Source of the DNA: an uncultured Lachnospiraceae bacterium
GTDB taxonomy: Bacteria > Bacillota > Clostridia > Lachnospirales > Lachnospiraceae
DNA length: 34,266 bases
Assembly (NCBI GenBank): GCA_947629525.1
Contig: CANREB010000029.1
Coordinates: 1-34,266 of the forward strand
Direction of reading: 5' to 3'
Positions 25,121 through 34,266 of this stretch are shown here, piece by piece. The stretch's first letter is position 1; each line of letters starts with the position of its first letter. Made by a program: the position numbers and the translations under genes. The notes beneath the pieces are model-generated. The model was given only the letters and a program-made list of their open reading frames with translations, ran no database searches and was not told where the DNA came from.

Positions 25121-26228
25121 GAAAAAGCATAAGCAGTACAAGGACAAAGAGCATAGCTATATTGGCTGCGGTAAATACGGCAAGATATTTTCCCTTTAAC
25201 TTAGGATATCTGCCTGCCACCTGCTTATATGATATCAGGCTTGCCATTGACGCGATAAGGGTTCCCAAACCGCCAAGATTTGTCCCGATGATGAGCGCTT
25301 CCCAGTCGGAGCTGAATCCCGACAGCAAAAGCGCGGCGGGAACATTGCTTATTATCTGACTTGACAAAATGGCGACGATCTCTTCGTTTCCTGCAAGGAT
25401 CTGTTCAAGAAAACCGCAAAAGCTGTCGATGCGCCCCATATTGCCGATAAATATGAAAAAACATATAAAAGTGCCAAGCAGAGAATAATCTATTTTGGCG
25501 AAAATACTTTTGTCCTTTATTATAAGAAACACTGAGATGACAACGGCGGCTGCAATCGGGGGAAGAAATTTTGCCACGCATAAAAGACAGATAAAAAAAC
25601 CTGCCATATAGCATATGCACAGAGGGATATCAAGCTTTTCATCATTCCTGTCTGTCATAGACACGGATATGCTGCCGCTCTTTATAAGCATTACAGCGGC
25701 AAGAAGAAATAAAGCCGATACGATGCTGTAAGGGAGCATAAGCAGCACAAAATCCACAGGCGACATACCTGATTGTGCGTAAAGATAAAGGTTTTGCGGA
25801 TTTCCCATCGGCATAAGCATGCTTCCGAGATTAGCGGCGATGGTCTGCAGAACGACTAACGGTATGATGAGCTTTTCACGCTCTGACATGCGCAGCACTA
25901 TAAGCCCGAAAGGAACAAATGTGATGAGCGACACATCATTTGTGATGAGCATACTGAAAAAAAACGGCAGGAATACGAGTATTAAAAGCATCTGACGCGT
26001 ATTTGAAATCCCAAAGAGCAGCTTCCTGCCGATAAGCGAAAATACGCCAAGCTTTTGCAGACCTGCCATTACAGCCATGAGGCTGTAGAGCAAAAGCAGG
26101 GTATTCCAATCGATATATCCGAAGTAATTTATATCAGGCGGAATAATGAACGCCGATATTACGGCAAGCAGAAATGCCACTGACAGGACAGCTTCTTTTT
26201 TGGCAAAACCAAACAGTTTTTTGAACAT
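25107..26228 (-). CDS. SLC13/ArsB-like (ion transporter superfamily) permease
   Basis: The ATG at 26228 (MFKKLFGFAKKEAVL) follows AGAGG by about 7 nt. The longer frame adds 30 residues that run over the divergent promoter region and is not favoured. The 373-residue protein has about ten or eleven hydrophobic helices. A repeated pattern includes FFFSMLITNDVSLITFVPF and a second-half SSQIISNVPAALLL. GNPQNLYLY is a motif seen in this superfamily near the substrate site. Substrates of related proteins include dicarboxylates, arsenite and other anions; none can be fixed here. Its 3' end overlaps the HD-GYP gene by 14 nt in opposite orientation. Confidence 0.85.
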   Translation of the reverse strand: MFKKLFGFAKKEAVLSVAFLLAVISAFIIPPDINYFGYIDWNTLLLLYSLMAVMAGLQKLGVFSLIGRKLLFGISNTRQMLLILVFLPFFFSMLITNDVSLITFVPFGLIVLRMSEREKLIIPLVVLQTIAANLGSMLMPMGNPQNLYLYAQSGMSPVDFVLLMLPYSIVSALFLLAAVMLIKSGSISVSMTDRNDEKLDIPLCICYMAGFFICLLCVAKFLPPIAAAVVISVFLIIKDKSIFAKIDYSLLGTFICFFIFIGNMGRIDSFCGFLEQILAGNEEIVAILSSQIISNVPAALLLSGFSSDWEALIIGTNLGGLGTLIASMASLISYKQVAGRYPKLKGKYLAVFTAANIAMLFVLVLLMLFLTRA

Positions 26229-26263
26229 AATATACCTCTTTTCGGTGGTGCATAATAAGATAT

Positions 26264-26280
26264 TATCGTTTTTAACGATA
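26264..26280. promoter_or_regulatory. Inverted repeat between divergent permease and PcRGLX-like genes
   Basis: TATCGTT (26264-26270) and AACGATA (26274-26280) flank a TTT centre. A TACAAT at 26287-26292 could be the -10 box of the rightward gene, in which case the repeat covers its -35 region. This is a plausible operator for one or both divergent genes. No regulator gene is adjacent. Confidence 0.4.
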
Positions 26281-26342
26281 TTAATATTACAATAAAAATG
26301 ATTTTTTTTCCACAACAATTTTTCCGCAAAAGGAGGAGCACA

Positions 26343-28724
26343 ATGAGTAAACAGGAAAACACAAACAAAACCATAGACATTTATGTAGATAAGCTGTATC
26401 GATGTCCTCGTCCTGCCGAGCCCTGTTATATAGGCATACCGTTAAAGCAGGGAGAGCTTTTCAAACTTGACGGCGTAGAGATATTACAGGATGGAAAGCC
26501 CGTGCCTGTACAAAAAAAGATAACGTCGCGCCATAAGGACGGTTCGGTACGTTTTATGTTTTTGAGATTTCTTGCTGATCTTCCTGCTAACAGGGGTGTG
26601 GTGCTGAAATGCGTACTTTCATCCGATAAGCAATCAGGCGCGCAGGATATAAAAACGGTTGTGACCTCTAAAGGGATAAGCGTCGATACGGGAGCGGTTT
26701 CCTTTGAAGTGGAAAATGGCAGCAGTCGTTTGTTCTCATGGGTCGAGAGCGGTGGAAGGCGCTATGAAAGCAGGCAGTTTGACGGACCGATTTTGAGCGA
26801 CGCGGAAAACGGGAAGTACAAAATGAGCATAGGCGACTGGCGGATAGCGGAGACGGGTGCGGTATGTACTATACTGAAAGCAGACGGCACAAATGAGGCT
26901 GAGAATGGAAGCGGCAGACGGGCGGATTTTGAGTTAAAGCTTACGGCATATGCGGGGAAGCCATGGGTCGAAGTTTCATACAGGATAATAAATACGGATG
27001 ACAGACCGCTTCATCTGTCTTCTCTTATATTCAACATGCGCCTTGAAAGCGATAAAGATGATATGACCGTGGATGCTGCACGGCAGACTGTATACAAAAC
27101 TGAAGGGACATCGGAGCTTGGCAGAATAGAAGAGATGACGCCTGTGTCACAGGTGCGTACATGCGTTGCAAGTTCAAATTATAAGACGAATTTTGAAATA
27201 GGTTCAAACGGCGCTTCGCTTTATAGAGCGGTAGATGCGCAGGATTTGGTCAATGAAGCTAACGAACACTTTGCGGAAGTGTTTTACGGCACATTTTTTG
27301 CAGACTGTACAGACAGTAAAGGCGGCGTGTGTGCCACGATATTTCAAGCGCAGCAGAATTATCCGAAAGCTGTATCGGCAGACGGCAGCGGTATTTCAGT
27401 GATGCTTGTGCCAAAGGACGTGGGAAATGTTGTTATGGAGTCAGGGATGTCGCGGGAACAGCGCTTTTTGCTGCACTTCCACAAGGCGGATGAGCCTCTT
27501 GCGGAACTTGACAGCAGAAGCCTTATCTATCAGATGCCTGACAGACCGTACGTACAGCCCCAAGTCCACGCAAGGTCGGGCGCTTATATTGATATATTCA
27601 TGGATGAAGGCGATGCGGAAGTGGAACAGGCGCTTATCGCAAAGGCAGACGGTCATGCACGCGCGTACGGTATGCTTAATTTCGGTGACTGCCCCGATAT
27701 GAATTATACGACGCAGGGGCGCGGCGGCGGAGACCTTGTATGGGTGAACAACGAGTATGACTTCCCGCATGCCTGCGCGCTGCTGTATGTGCGCAATGGG
27801 ATGAGGCGTTTTCTCGATTATAATATCGCGGCTGTAAGCCATTGGATGGATGTGGATGTATGTCATTACAGCAGTGATCCGATTTTTAAGGGCGGTCAGT
27901 GGGAGCACACTAACGGTCACTGCAAAGGCAATGTAAGGAAGAAGGAAGACCTGATGGTCTGCTCGCATCAGTGGGTAGAGGGACTGCTGGACTATTATCA
28001 TTTTACGGGCGATGAACGCGCGTTTGAGACGGCGGTCGGCATAGGCGAGAATGTCATGCGTCTGTTAGAGCTGCCGATGTACTCTCAGGTAGGCGAGATA
28101 AACGCGAGGGAGACAGGATGGGCGCTCAGGACGCTGACGGCTATGTACGTGGAAACGTATGATGATAAGTGGCTTGCCAAAACAGACAGGATAATAAGCG
28201 ACTTTAAAGCATGGGAGCAGCAGTACGGCGAGTGGCTTGCACCGTATACCGATAATACTGTAATACGGACGGGCTTTATGATTGCTGTGGCTGTCGGAAG
28301 CGTGATGCGTTATTACCGAGAGTTTCCCGATGAAGAACTAAAGCGGATGATACTGCATGCGGTCGATGACCTTATCGGGAACTGTTATATGGAAAGGACA
28401 GGGTTGTTTTATTATAAGGAACTTCCAAGTCTTAACCGTAACGGAAACAATACGCTTCTTTTGGAGGCGCTCGCCATCGCTTATGAGCTTACCGGAAATG
28501 AAGAGTATCTTGTGTATGGTGAGTATACTTTCAGACGTGCGGTAAGCGATACGTCAGGCGGCGGACTTGGCAAAAAGACGGTTTATGGAGATGCTGTGGT
28601 GGCAGGAAGCGGCAGCACCAAAAATTTCGGTCAAAGTTTCATCCCGCTGGTGACATATTATAAGGCTGTAGTCGATGCATGGAAGAAAAAGGGATACGGA
28701 AGTGAGGAATTTGACACGATATGA
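26343..28724 (+). CDS. PcRGLX/YetA-like protein, possible rhamnogalacturonan-type lyase
   Basis: The ATG at 26343 follows AGGAGG by 6 nt; the longer frame starts inside the promoter region. The 793-residue protein has the layout of the PcRGLX/YetA-like family. The N-terminal RIFT-type barrel (about 1-100, with CYIGIPLKQGELFKL and RHKDGSVRFMFLRFLADLP) is followed by a central beta-sandwich (about 105-400). An alpha/alpha toroid (about 420-785) follows, with HTNGHCKGN, GETGWALRTL-like and NNTLLLEAL segments. The founding enzyme is a fungal exo-rhamnogalacturonan lyase (PL26). There is no signal peptide, so it would act on imported oligosaccharides in the cytosol. Its stop overlaps the MATE start by 4 nt. 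Catalysis is not proven from sequence. Confidence 0.8.
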   Translation: MSKQENTNKTIDIYVDKLYRCPRPAEPCYIGIPLKQGELFKLDGVEILQDGKPVPVQKKITSRHKDGSVRFMFLRFLADLPANRGVVLKCVLSSDKQSGAQDIKTVVTSKGISVDTGAVSFEVENGSSRLFSWVESGGRRYESRQFDGPILSDAENGKYKMSIGDWRIAETGAVCTILKADGTNEAENGSGRRADFELKLTAYAGKPWVEVSYRIINTDDRPLHLSSLIFNMRLESDKDDMTVDAARQTVYKTEGTSELGRIEEMTPVSQVRTCVASSNYKTNFEIGSNGASLYRAVDAQDLVNEANEHFAEVFYGTFFADCTDSKGGVCATIFQAQQNYPKAVSADGSGISVMLVPKDVGNVVMESGMSREQRFLLHFHKADEPLAELDSRSLIYQMPDRPYVQPQVHARSGAYIDIFMDEGDAEVEQALIAKADGHARAYGMLNFGDCPDMNYTTQGRGGGDLVWVNNEYDFPHACALLYVRNGMRRFLDYNIAAVSHWMDVDVCHYSSDPIFKGGQWEHTNGHCKGNVRKKEDLMVCSHQWVEGLLDYYHFTGDERAFETAVGIGENVMRLLELPMYSQVGEINARETGWALRTLTAMYVETYDDKWLAKTDRIISDFKAWEQQYGEWLAPYTDNTVIRTGFMIAVAVGSVMRYYREFPDEELKRMILHAVDDLIGNCYMERTGLFYYKELPSLNRNGNNTLLLEALAIAYELTGNEEYLVYGEYTFRRAVSDTSGGGLGKKTVYGDAVVAGSGSTKNFGQSFIPLVTYYKAVVDAWKKKGYGSEEFDTI

Positions 28725-30085
28725 AAAACGCAGTTTTTGAGACTACGGCTATACCTAAAGCTGTGGCTACGCTTTGTATACCCACAATAATAAGTTCCCT
28801 TGTAATGGTGCTTTACAATCTGGCGGATACATATTTTGTCGGGATGTTAAACGATCCCGTGCAAAATGCCGCGGTAACGCTTGCGGGACCTGTGCTTTTG
28901 GCATTTAACGCGATAAATAATCTGTTTGGCGTGGGCAGTTCCAGTATGATGAGCCGCGCGTTGGGGCGGAAAGATTATAAGACAGTTTACAAAAGTTCGG
29001 CATTTGGTTTTTACTGTGCCCTCTTTTGCGGTATTATCTTTTCAGTGGTATGCAGCGTGGGTAAAATGCCGCTTCTTAGGATGCTTGGAGCGGACAGCGT
29101 CACGATGGATGCGACAGGCGCATATATGATGTGGACTGTGACCTGCGGCGCGGTTCCTGCGATATTAAACGTCGTGTTGGCGTATCTGGTGCGTTCGGAG
29201 GGTGCGGCGCTTCATGCGAGTATCGGTACTATGAGCGGATGTCTGCTCAATATTGTACTGGATCCGCTTTTCATACTTCCGCAGTTTCTTAATATGGGAG
29301 CGGCGGGAGCGGGACTTGCCACGTTTATATCAAACTGCGTGGCATGCCTGTATTTTCTTATACTTCTCTATGTAAAGCGGAAAAGCACATATGTATGTAT
29401 ACGACCTGACAAATTCGGATTCAGTCCATATATAATCCTTGGCATATGCACTGTGGGAATACCTGCATCGATACAAAATCTTCTGAATGTGACGGGTATG
29501 ACGATACTGAACAATTTTACGTCGTCTTTCGGCGCGGATGCTGTGGCGGCAATGGGGATCACACAGAAGATAAATATGGTGCCGATGTATATATGTATGG
29601 GCATTTCCCAAGGAATTATGCCGCTTGTGAGCTATAATTACGCGAGTGGAAACCATAGGAGGATGAAGTCGGCAATAGTATTCTCGGGAAGCGTAAGCGT
29701 AGGTTTTATCACGGCGGCGGCGCTGTTTTATTATGCGGGAGCGGGTTCGGTGGTAAGGTTTTTTATGGACAACGAAGTGATAATAGAGTATGGTACGAGG
29801 TTTCTGCGGGGGTTCTGCCTCGGGCTTCCGTTTTTGTGCATGGATTTTCTTGCCGTCGGTGTATTTCAGGCGGTAGGAATGGGCAGGGAAGCTCTTATTT
29901 TTGCGCTTATGCGTAAAGTTGCGCTTGAAATTCCCGCGTTGTATATACTTAATCATTTTTTTCCGCTTTACGGGCTTGCTTATGCGCAGTTCTGCGCCGA
30001 ATTTGTGCTTGCCGCGGCGGCTGTAATAGTGCTTATGCGTTTGTTTTCAAAGTTAAATCGTCAAAAAAGTGATGATTTTGAATGA
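28721..30085 (+). CDS. MATE-family multidrug/metabolite exporter
   Basis: The 454-residue protein has about twelve membrane helices in two similar halves, of usual MATE length. Typical segments are PTIISSLVMVLYNLADTYFVG at the start and FNAINNLFGVGSSSMMSRALG after it. The second half starts with IPASIQNLLNVTGMTILNNF. These transporters use a sodium or proton gradient to expel cationic drugs or metabolites. Translation is coupled to the preceding PcRGLX-like gene by a 4-nt ATGA overlap, which suggests the exporter handles something connected with that enzyme's substrate or product. The actual substrate is unknown. Confidence 0.94.
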   Translation: MKNAVFETTAIPKAVATLCIPTIISSLVMVLYNLADTYFVGMLNDPVQNAAVTLAGPVLLAFNAINNLFGVGSSSMMSRALGRKDYKTVYKSSAFGFYCALFCGIIFSVVCSVGKMPLLRMLGADSVTMDATGAYMMWTVTCGAVPAILNVVLAYLVRSEGAALHASIGTMSGCLLNIVLDPLFILPQFLNMGAAGAGLATFISNCVACLYFLILLYVKRKSTYVCIRPDKFGFSPYIILGICTVGIPASIQNLLNVTGMTILNNFTSSFGADAVAAMGITQKINMVPMYICMGISQGIMPLVSYNYASGNHRRMKSAIVFSGSVSVGFITAAALFYYAGAGSVVRFFMDNEVIIEYGTRFLRGFCLGLPFLCMDFLAVGVFQAVGMGREALIFALMRKVALEIPALYILNHFFPLYGLAYAQFCAEFVLAAAAVIVLMRLFSKLNRQKSDDFE

Positions 30086-30091
30086 TTTTGC

Positions 30092-30120
30092 TACACAAAC
30101 GCTGTTTTATATCGTATAAT
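30092..30120 (+). promoter_or_regulatory. Candidate promoter of the Na/Pi cotransporter gene
   Basis: A perfect TATAAT at 30115-30120 lies 24 nt before the start codon, with a weak -35 (TACACA, 30092-30097) at 17-nt spacing. The GGGGG of the ribosome site follows shortly after. Confidence 0.45.
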
Positions 30121-30144
30121 ATAGTTTATTGAAGGGGGAACGAT

Positions 30145-31935
30145 ATGACTATATTTGATTTACTGTCCATGGTCGGTGGGCTTGCACTGTTTCTGTATGG
30201 CATGCATATACTGAGCGAAGGACTTGAAAAATTATCGGGCGGACATTTGGAAAGGATACTTGAAGATCTGACAAGCAGCAAGTGGAAAGCGGTGCTTCTT
30301 GGTGCGGGGATAACGGCAGCAGTCCAGTCGTCGTCCGCGACTACCGTTATGGTTGTGGGATTTGTAAATTCCGGCATCATAAAGCTTTCTCAGGCTATCG
30401 GCGTAATAATGGGTGCAAATGTCGGTACGACTGTCACATCATGGCTTTTGAGCCTGTCGGGGATAGAGAGTGACAACTTTTTCATACAGATGCTCAAACC
30501 GTCGTCTTTTACGCCGGTACTTGCCGTGATAGGCATTATATTCATAATGTTTGTAAAGAGCGGTAAAAAGCGCGATCTGGGTACTATCTTTATCGGTTTG
30601 GCGATTTTGATGTTCGGCATGGAAGCGATGTCGGAGGCGATGTCTCCGCTCAGCGATATGCCTGAGTTTACAAGTATGTTTGTCATGTTCAAAAATCCGG
30701 TACTCGGTCTCTTGGTGGGCGCGCTGCTTACGGCGATGATTCAGTCGTCTGCGGCATCGATAGGTATCCTGCAGGCATTGTGTGATACAGGCACAGTTAC
30801 ATATGCCGCGGCTATTCCCATTATAATGGGACAAAATATCGGTACCTGTATTACAGCGATGATGTCAGGCATCGGCGCGAGCAAAAACGCAAAACGCGCG
30901 GCGATGGTCCACCTTTTGTTTAATGTTATCGGTACAGTCGTGTTTATGGCAGTATTCTATTCGCTGAACGCGTTTTTGAATTTTGGCTTTATGGAAGCTT
31001 CCGCAAATAAACCCGGCATAGCCGTGATACATTCCGCATTCAATATAGCGGCTACCCTTGTGCTTCTGCCGTTCTCGGGGCTGCTTGAGAAACTGTCGCT
31101 TATAATCATCAAGCCCGACGAGGAAGAGGCAAAACTTTCACAGGAGAGCAAGGCTTTTGTCAGAATGGACTCGCGTTTCCTGAATACCCCTTCGTTTGCG
31201 CTTGAACAGGCGGCATCGCATGTGATCGAGATGGCTGACATAACATACAATTCATTAAAAGAAGCTGTTTCACTGCTTTTCAAATACAAGGATGAAACTG
31301 CCGATGCGGTAGAGAGCAAGGAAAATCTTGTAGATCAGTATGATGATGAGATATCGGGTTATCTTGTGAAGCTTTCGAGCAAAAATTTAAGCGTAAAGGA
31401 TTCACGGCGGTTGAATTTCCTGCGTCAAAGTATAGGCGATCTTGAGAGAATATCGGATCATGCCATGAACATATGCGATCTGGCACGTAAAATGCAGAAA
31501 AAAGAGCAGCATTTTTCATCAAAGGCGACTGAAGAGCTGAGAATATTTTCGCAGGCTGTACTTGATATTGTGGCGGCTTCGGTAAGGGTATTCGAAACAG
31601 AGGATGAAGCGGCGGCAAATTCGATAGAGCCGTTTGAAGAAGTCATAGATGTCATGCAGAAAGAAATGAAAAAGCGTCATATGAAACGCCTTAAAAAAGG
31701 AAAATGCACTCCGGATATGGGATTTGTGCTTATGGATATAACGGGCAACTATGAGAGGATAGCAGATCACTGTTCAAATCTTGCGATCAACGTAATGCAG
31801 CTTTATGAAGACGATACGCATGCCCATGAGTACATCGACACCCTGCAGAAAGGCGAAGGCAGTGAGTTTGATATCAAGTATCATGAATATCTTAAAAAAT
31901 ATGAATTGCCAAAAGGAAAACAGGACAGCGCTTAG
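30145..31935 (+). CDS. Na/Pi cotransporter family protein with PhoU-like C-terminus
   Basis: The 596-residue protein has a membrane part of about eight helices in two repeats. Each repeat carries the family's Gln-Ser-Ser motif: AVQSSSATTVMVVGF near residue 55 and AMIQSSAASIGILQAL near 195. A cytoplasmic helical C-terminal region (about 345-565) resembles PhoU, with paired ExxxxRxxDHxxN motifs such as DLERISDHAMNI and NYERIADHCSNL. Family members import phosphate with sodium, or in some bacteria export it. GGGGG lies 7 nt before the ATG. It has its own promoter and is followed by the gdhA promoter region. No Pst genes are in the window. Confidence 0.94.
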   Translation: MTIFDLLSMVGGLALFLYGMHILSEGLEKLSGGHLERILEDLTSSKWKAVLLGAGITAAVQSSSATTVMVVGFVNSGIIKLSQAIGVIMGANVGTTVTSWLLSLSGIESDNFFIQMLKPSSFTPVLAVIGIIFIMFVKSGKKRDLGTIFIGLAILMFGMEAMSEAMSPLSDMPEFTSMFVMFKNPVLGLLVGALLTAMIQSSAASIGILQALCDTGTVTYAAAIPIIMGQNIGTCITAMMSGIGASKNAKRAAMVHLLFNVIGTVVFMAVFYSLNAFLNFGFMEASANKPGIAVIHSAFNIAATLVLLPFSGLLEKLSLIIIKPDEEEAKLSQESKAFVRMDSRFLNTPSFALEQAASHVIEMADITYNSLKEAVSLLFKYKDETADAVESKENLVDQYDDEISGYLVKLSSKNLSVKDSRRLNFLRQSIGDLERISDHAMNICDLARKMQKKEQHFSSKATEELRIFSQAVLDIVAASVRVFETEDEAAANSIEPFEEVIDVMQKEMKKRHMKRLKKGKCTPDMGFVLMDITGNYERIADHCSNLAINVMQLYEDDTHAHEYIDTLQKGEGSEFDIKYHEYLKKYELPKGKQDSA

Positions 31936-31977
31936 TTTAAATATGGATAATTGTGACAAGCAAATTTGGTAAATTGC

Positions 31978-33440
<1,463 letters not shown>

Positions 33441-33449
33441 AAAATAGTG

Positions 33450-33486
33450 AAAACCCCGGAAGCAGTAGGCTTTCGGGGTTTTTTAT
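33450..33486 (+). terminator. Intrinsic terminator after gdhA
   Basis: AAAACCCCGGAAGC from 33450 pairs with GCTTTCGGGGTTTT from 33469, with one G-U pair and an AGTAG loop, followed by T residues. It is a strong terminator and the last host-like feature before the integrase region. Confidence 0.92.
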
Positions 33487-33537
33487 TGTCGGAATTGTTT
33501 CTAAAGTTGAGATAAAAGCACTAAAAATACGGTAAAA

Positions 33538-33576
33538 GGTTACAAATTGGTTACAGGTGGGTTGCAGGTAGGTTAC
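33538..33576. repeat. Four GGTT(A/G)C repeats at exact 11-bp spacing
   Basis: GGTTAC at 33538, GGTTAC at 33549, GGTTGC at 33560 and GGTTAC at 33571 are each 11 bp apart, so all face the same side of the helix. They lie between the gdhA terminator and the integrase stop codon. This position and spacing fit arm-type or accessory protein-binding sites next to a recombinase attachment site. That reading is inference. The number of copies and spacing exclude a CRISPR array. Confidence 0.75.
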
Positions 33577-33592
33577 TGTGAATATAAACGGA

Positions 33593-34266
33593 TTATGAGG
33601 TAAATTCTGTTGGCAGCATATTGACGGCCTCTAATAGCTGTTGCAGCGTCTTTTCTGTATACACATCCACAGTCACGTCATGGGTGCCGCCCGTTTTGAA
33701 CGCCGTTCCGGATTTGTTTGCAAGAGCATGACCCATTATGATCTTTTTGCATATTTCGTTCATGCCGACTTGGTCAGCCAGTGCAGCGAAAGTGTATCTT
33801 GTGTCATGAGGCGCATGATTCATCTGCATCCGAGACATCAGCGTGTTAAAATTGGAGTTATGATATACGGCTCTCGTATAATGGTTGCCGTATTTATTTG
33901 TTATCAGATATTCGCGGTTCTGTTCAAGCCTGTATTTTACAAGCGGGATAATGGCATCGTGCAACGGTACTATTCGATCTTTGCCAGCCTCCGTTTTCAT
34001 GCCGCCTATCATGTATTTTTCTTCCAAATGCACATTCTCAGACTTTATTTCCAAAAGTTCACCTGGTCGCATTCCGGTATAGATATATATTAAGATGATG
34101 TCTACGTTGTTAATCGTCCATAAAGCGTCCCATAAAGCCGCAATTTCCGCATCAGTGAACCGTGTATGTATGGGTGTGCCGTTAGGCGCTGCCTCAAAAA
34201 CCAGGTGTTGGGTAATGTCTTTATCGACATATTCGTTCATAATGGCATATTGCCACATTCCGCGCA
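33593..34266 (-). CDS. Tyrosine recombinase/integrase, C-terminal catalytic part (cut by window end)
   Basis: The frame stays open to the right edge, so the 221 residues counted from the Met at 34258 are only the C-terminal part of a larger integrase, whose arm-binding and core-binding domains lie outside. The catalytic set appears complete, numbered from that Met: Arg64 (TGMRPGELLEI), Lys88 in MKTEAGKDRIVPL, H151-x-x-R154 (HDTRYTFAAL), His177 (IMGHA) and the nucleophile Tyr200 (VDVYTEKT). It would cut and rejoin DNA through a 3'-phosphotyrosine to integrate or excise an element. Its stop faces the 3' end of gdhA, with phased repeats between. The element presumably extends beyond the window. 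The gene looks intact as far as it can be seen. Confidence 0.9.
   Translation of the reverse strand, partial: RGMWQYAIMNEYVDKDITQHLVFEAAPNGTPIHTRFTDAEIAALWDALWTINNVDIILIYIYTGMRPGELLEIKSENVHLEEKYMIGGMKTEAGKDRIVPLHDAIIPLVKYRLEQNREYLITNKYGNHYTRAVYHNSNFNTLMSRMQMNHAPHDTRYTFAALADQVGMNEICKKIIMGHALANKSGTAFKTGGTHDVTVDVYTEKTLQQLLEAVNMLPTEFTS

Noticed and set aside
29330..29956. Minus-strand frame of 208 codons inside the MATE gene
   Set aside because: Its product is rich in His, Arg and Tyr as expected from reading a membrane-protein gene backwards; a shadow frame.
33538..33576. CRISPR or tandem-repeat array
   Set aside because: The repeated unit is 6 bp with 5-bp gaps and only four copies; this fits protein-binding sites, not a CRISPR array.
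33641..34093. Plus-strand frame of 150 codons opposite the integrase
   Set aside because: It is antisense to a gene with all catalytic motifs in place and has no ribosome site or recognisable domain.

Overview
The window looks like a chromosomal segment from a motile, anaerobic Firmicute of the Clostridia, most likely Lachnospiraceae. This is inferred from gene content and style: AGGAGG-type ribosome sites, many intrinsic terminators, a class III (Firmicute-type) fructose-1,6-bisphosphatase, an ECF-transporter S component, three chemoreceptors, two OmpR/histidine-kinase pairs, an HD-GYP protein and an NADP-type glutamate dehydrogenase. I saw no rRNA, tRNA, CRISPR array or insertion sequence. 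The only mobile-element signal is a tyrosine recombinase cut by the right edge.

Layout. (1) 1-4278: an envelope operon. It holds a possible gene tail, a DUF4956 membrane protein, a beta-helical carbohydrate-binding lipoprotein (Cthe_2159-like), and a response regulator/histidine kinase pair with a 1-nt gap and a 4-nt overlap, closed by a strong terminator. (2) 4455-7760: two tandem chemoreceptors, ending in a 35-bp perfect palindrome shared with a convergent ECF S component (7759-8373, minus). (3) 8593-11043: bactofilin, an Eis-like acetyltransferase, a small Cys-pair protein (minus), and a candidate small RNA or micro-ORF at about 10928-11045. (4) 11044-14078 (minus): cyclophilin, an unknown 153-aa protein and fbp. 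(5) 14196-18842: a GNAT with an unusual N-terminal extension, an Amt ammonium channel fused to a P-II domain and preceded by an attenuator-like hairpin, and a third chemoreceptor. (6) 18960-21560: a UBA-like/DUF4342 membrane protein coupled to a second OmpR/kinase pair. (7) 21573-23345 (minus): a cytidylate-kinase-like protein and an AraC regulator. (8) 23501-30085: an HPt-REC-HD-GYP protein, a convergent anion permease, and a PcRGLX/YetA-like protein overlapping a MATE exporter. (9) 30145-33486: a Na/Pi cotransporter with a PhoU-like tail, then gdhA. (10) 33538-34266: four 11-bp-phased GGTTAC repeats and the C-terminal part of an integrase, apparently the edge of an integrated element next to gdhA.

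Themes. Signalling and environmental sensing dominate: three chemoreceptors, two two-component systems and one predicted c-di-GMP phosphodiesterase. Nitrogen assimilation appears twice, as Amt-PII and gdhA. Start sites were moved from the longest ORF to the Met behind a good Shine-Dalgarno for several genes; each case is stated in its entry. All functional assignments rest on reading motifs by eye; no database search was run.
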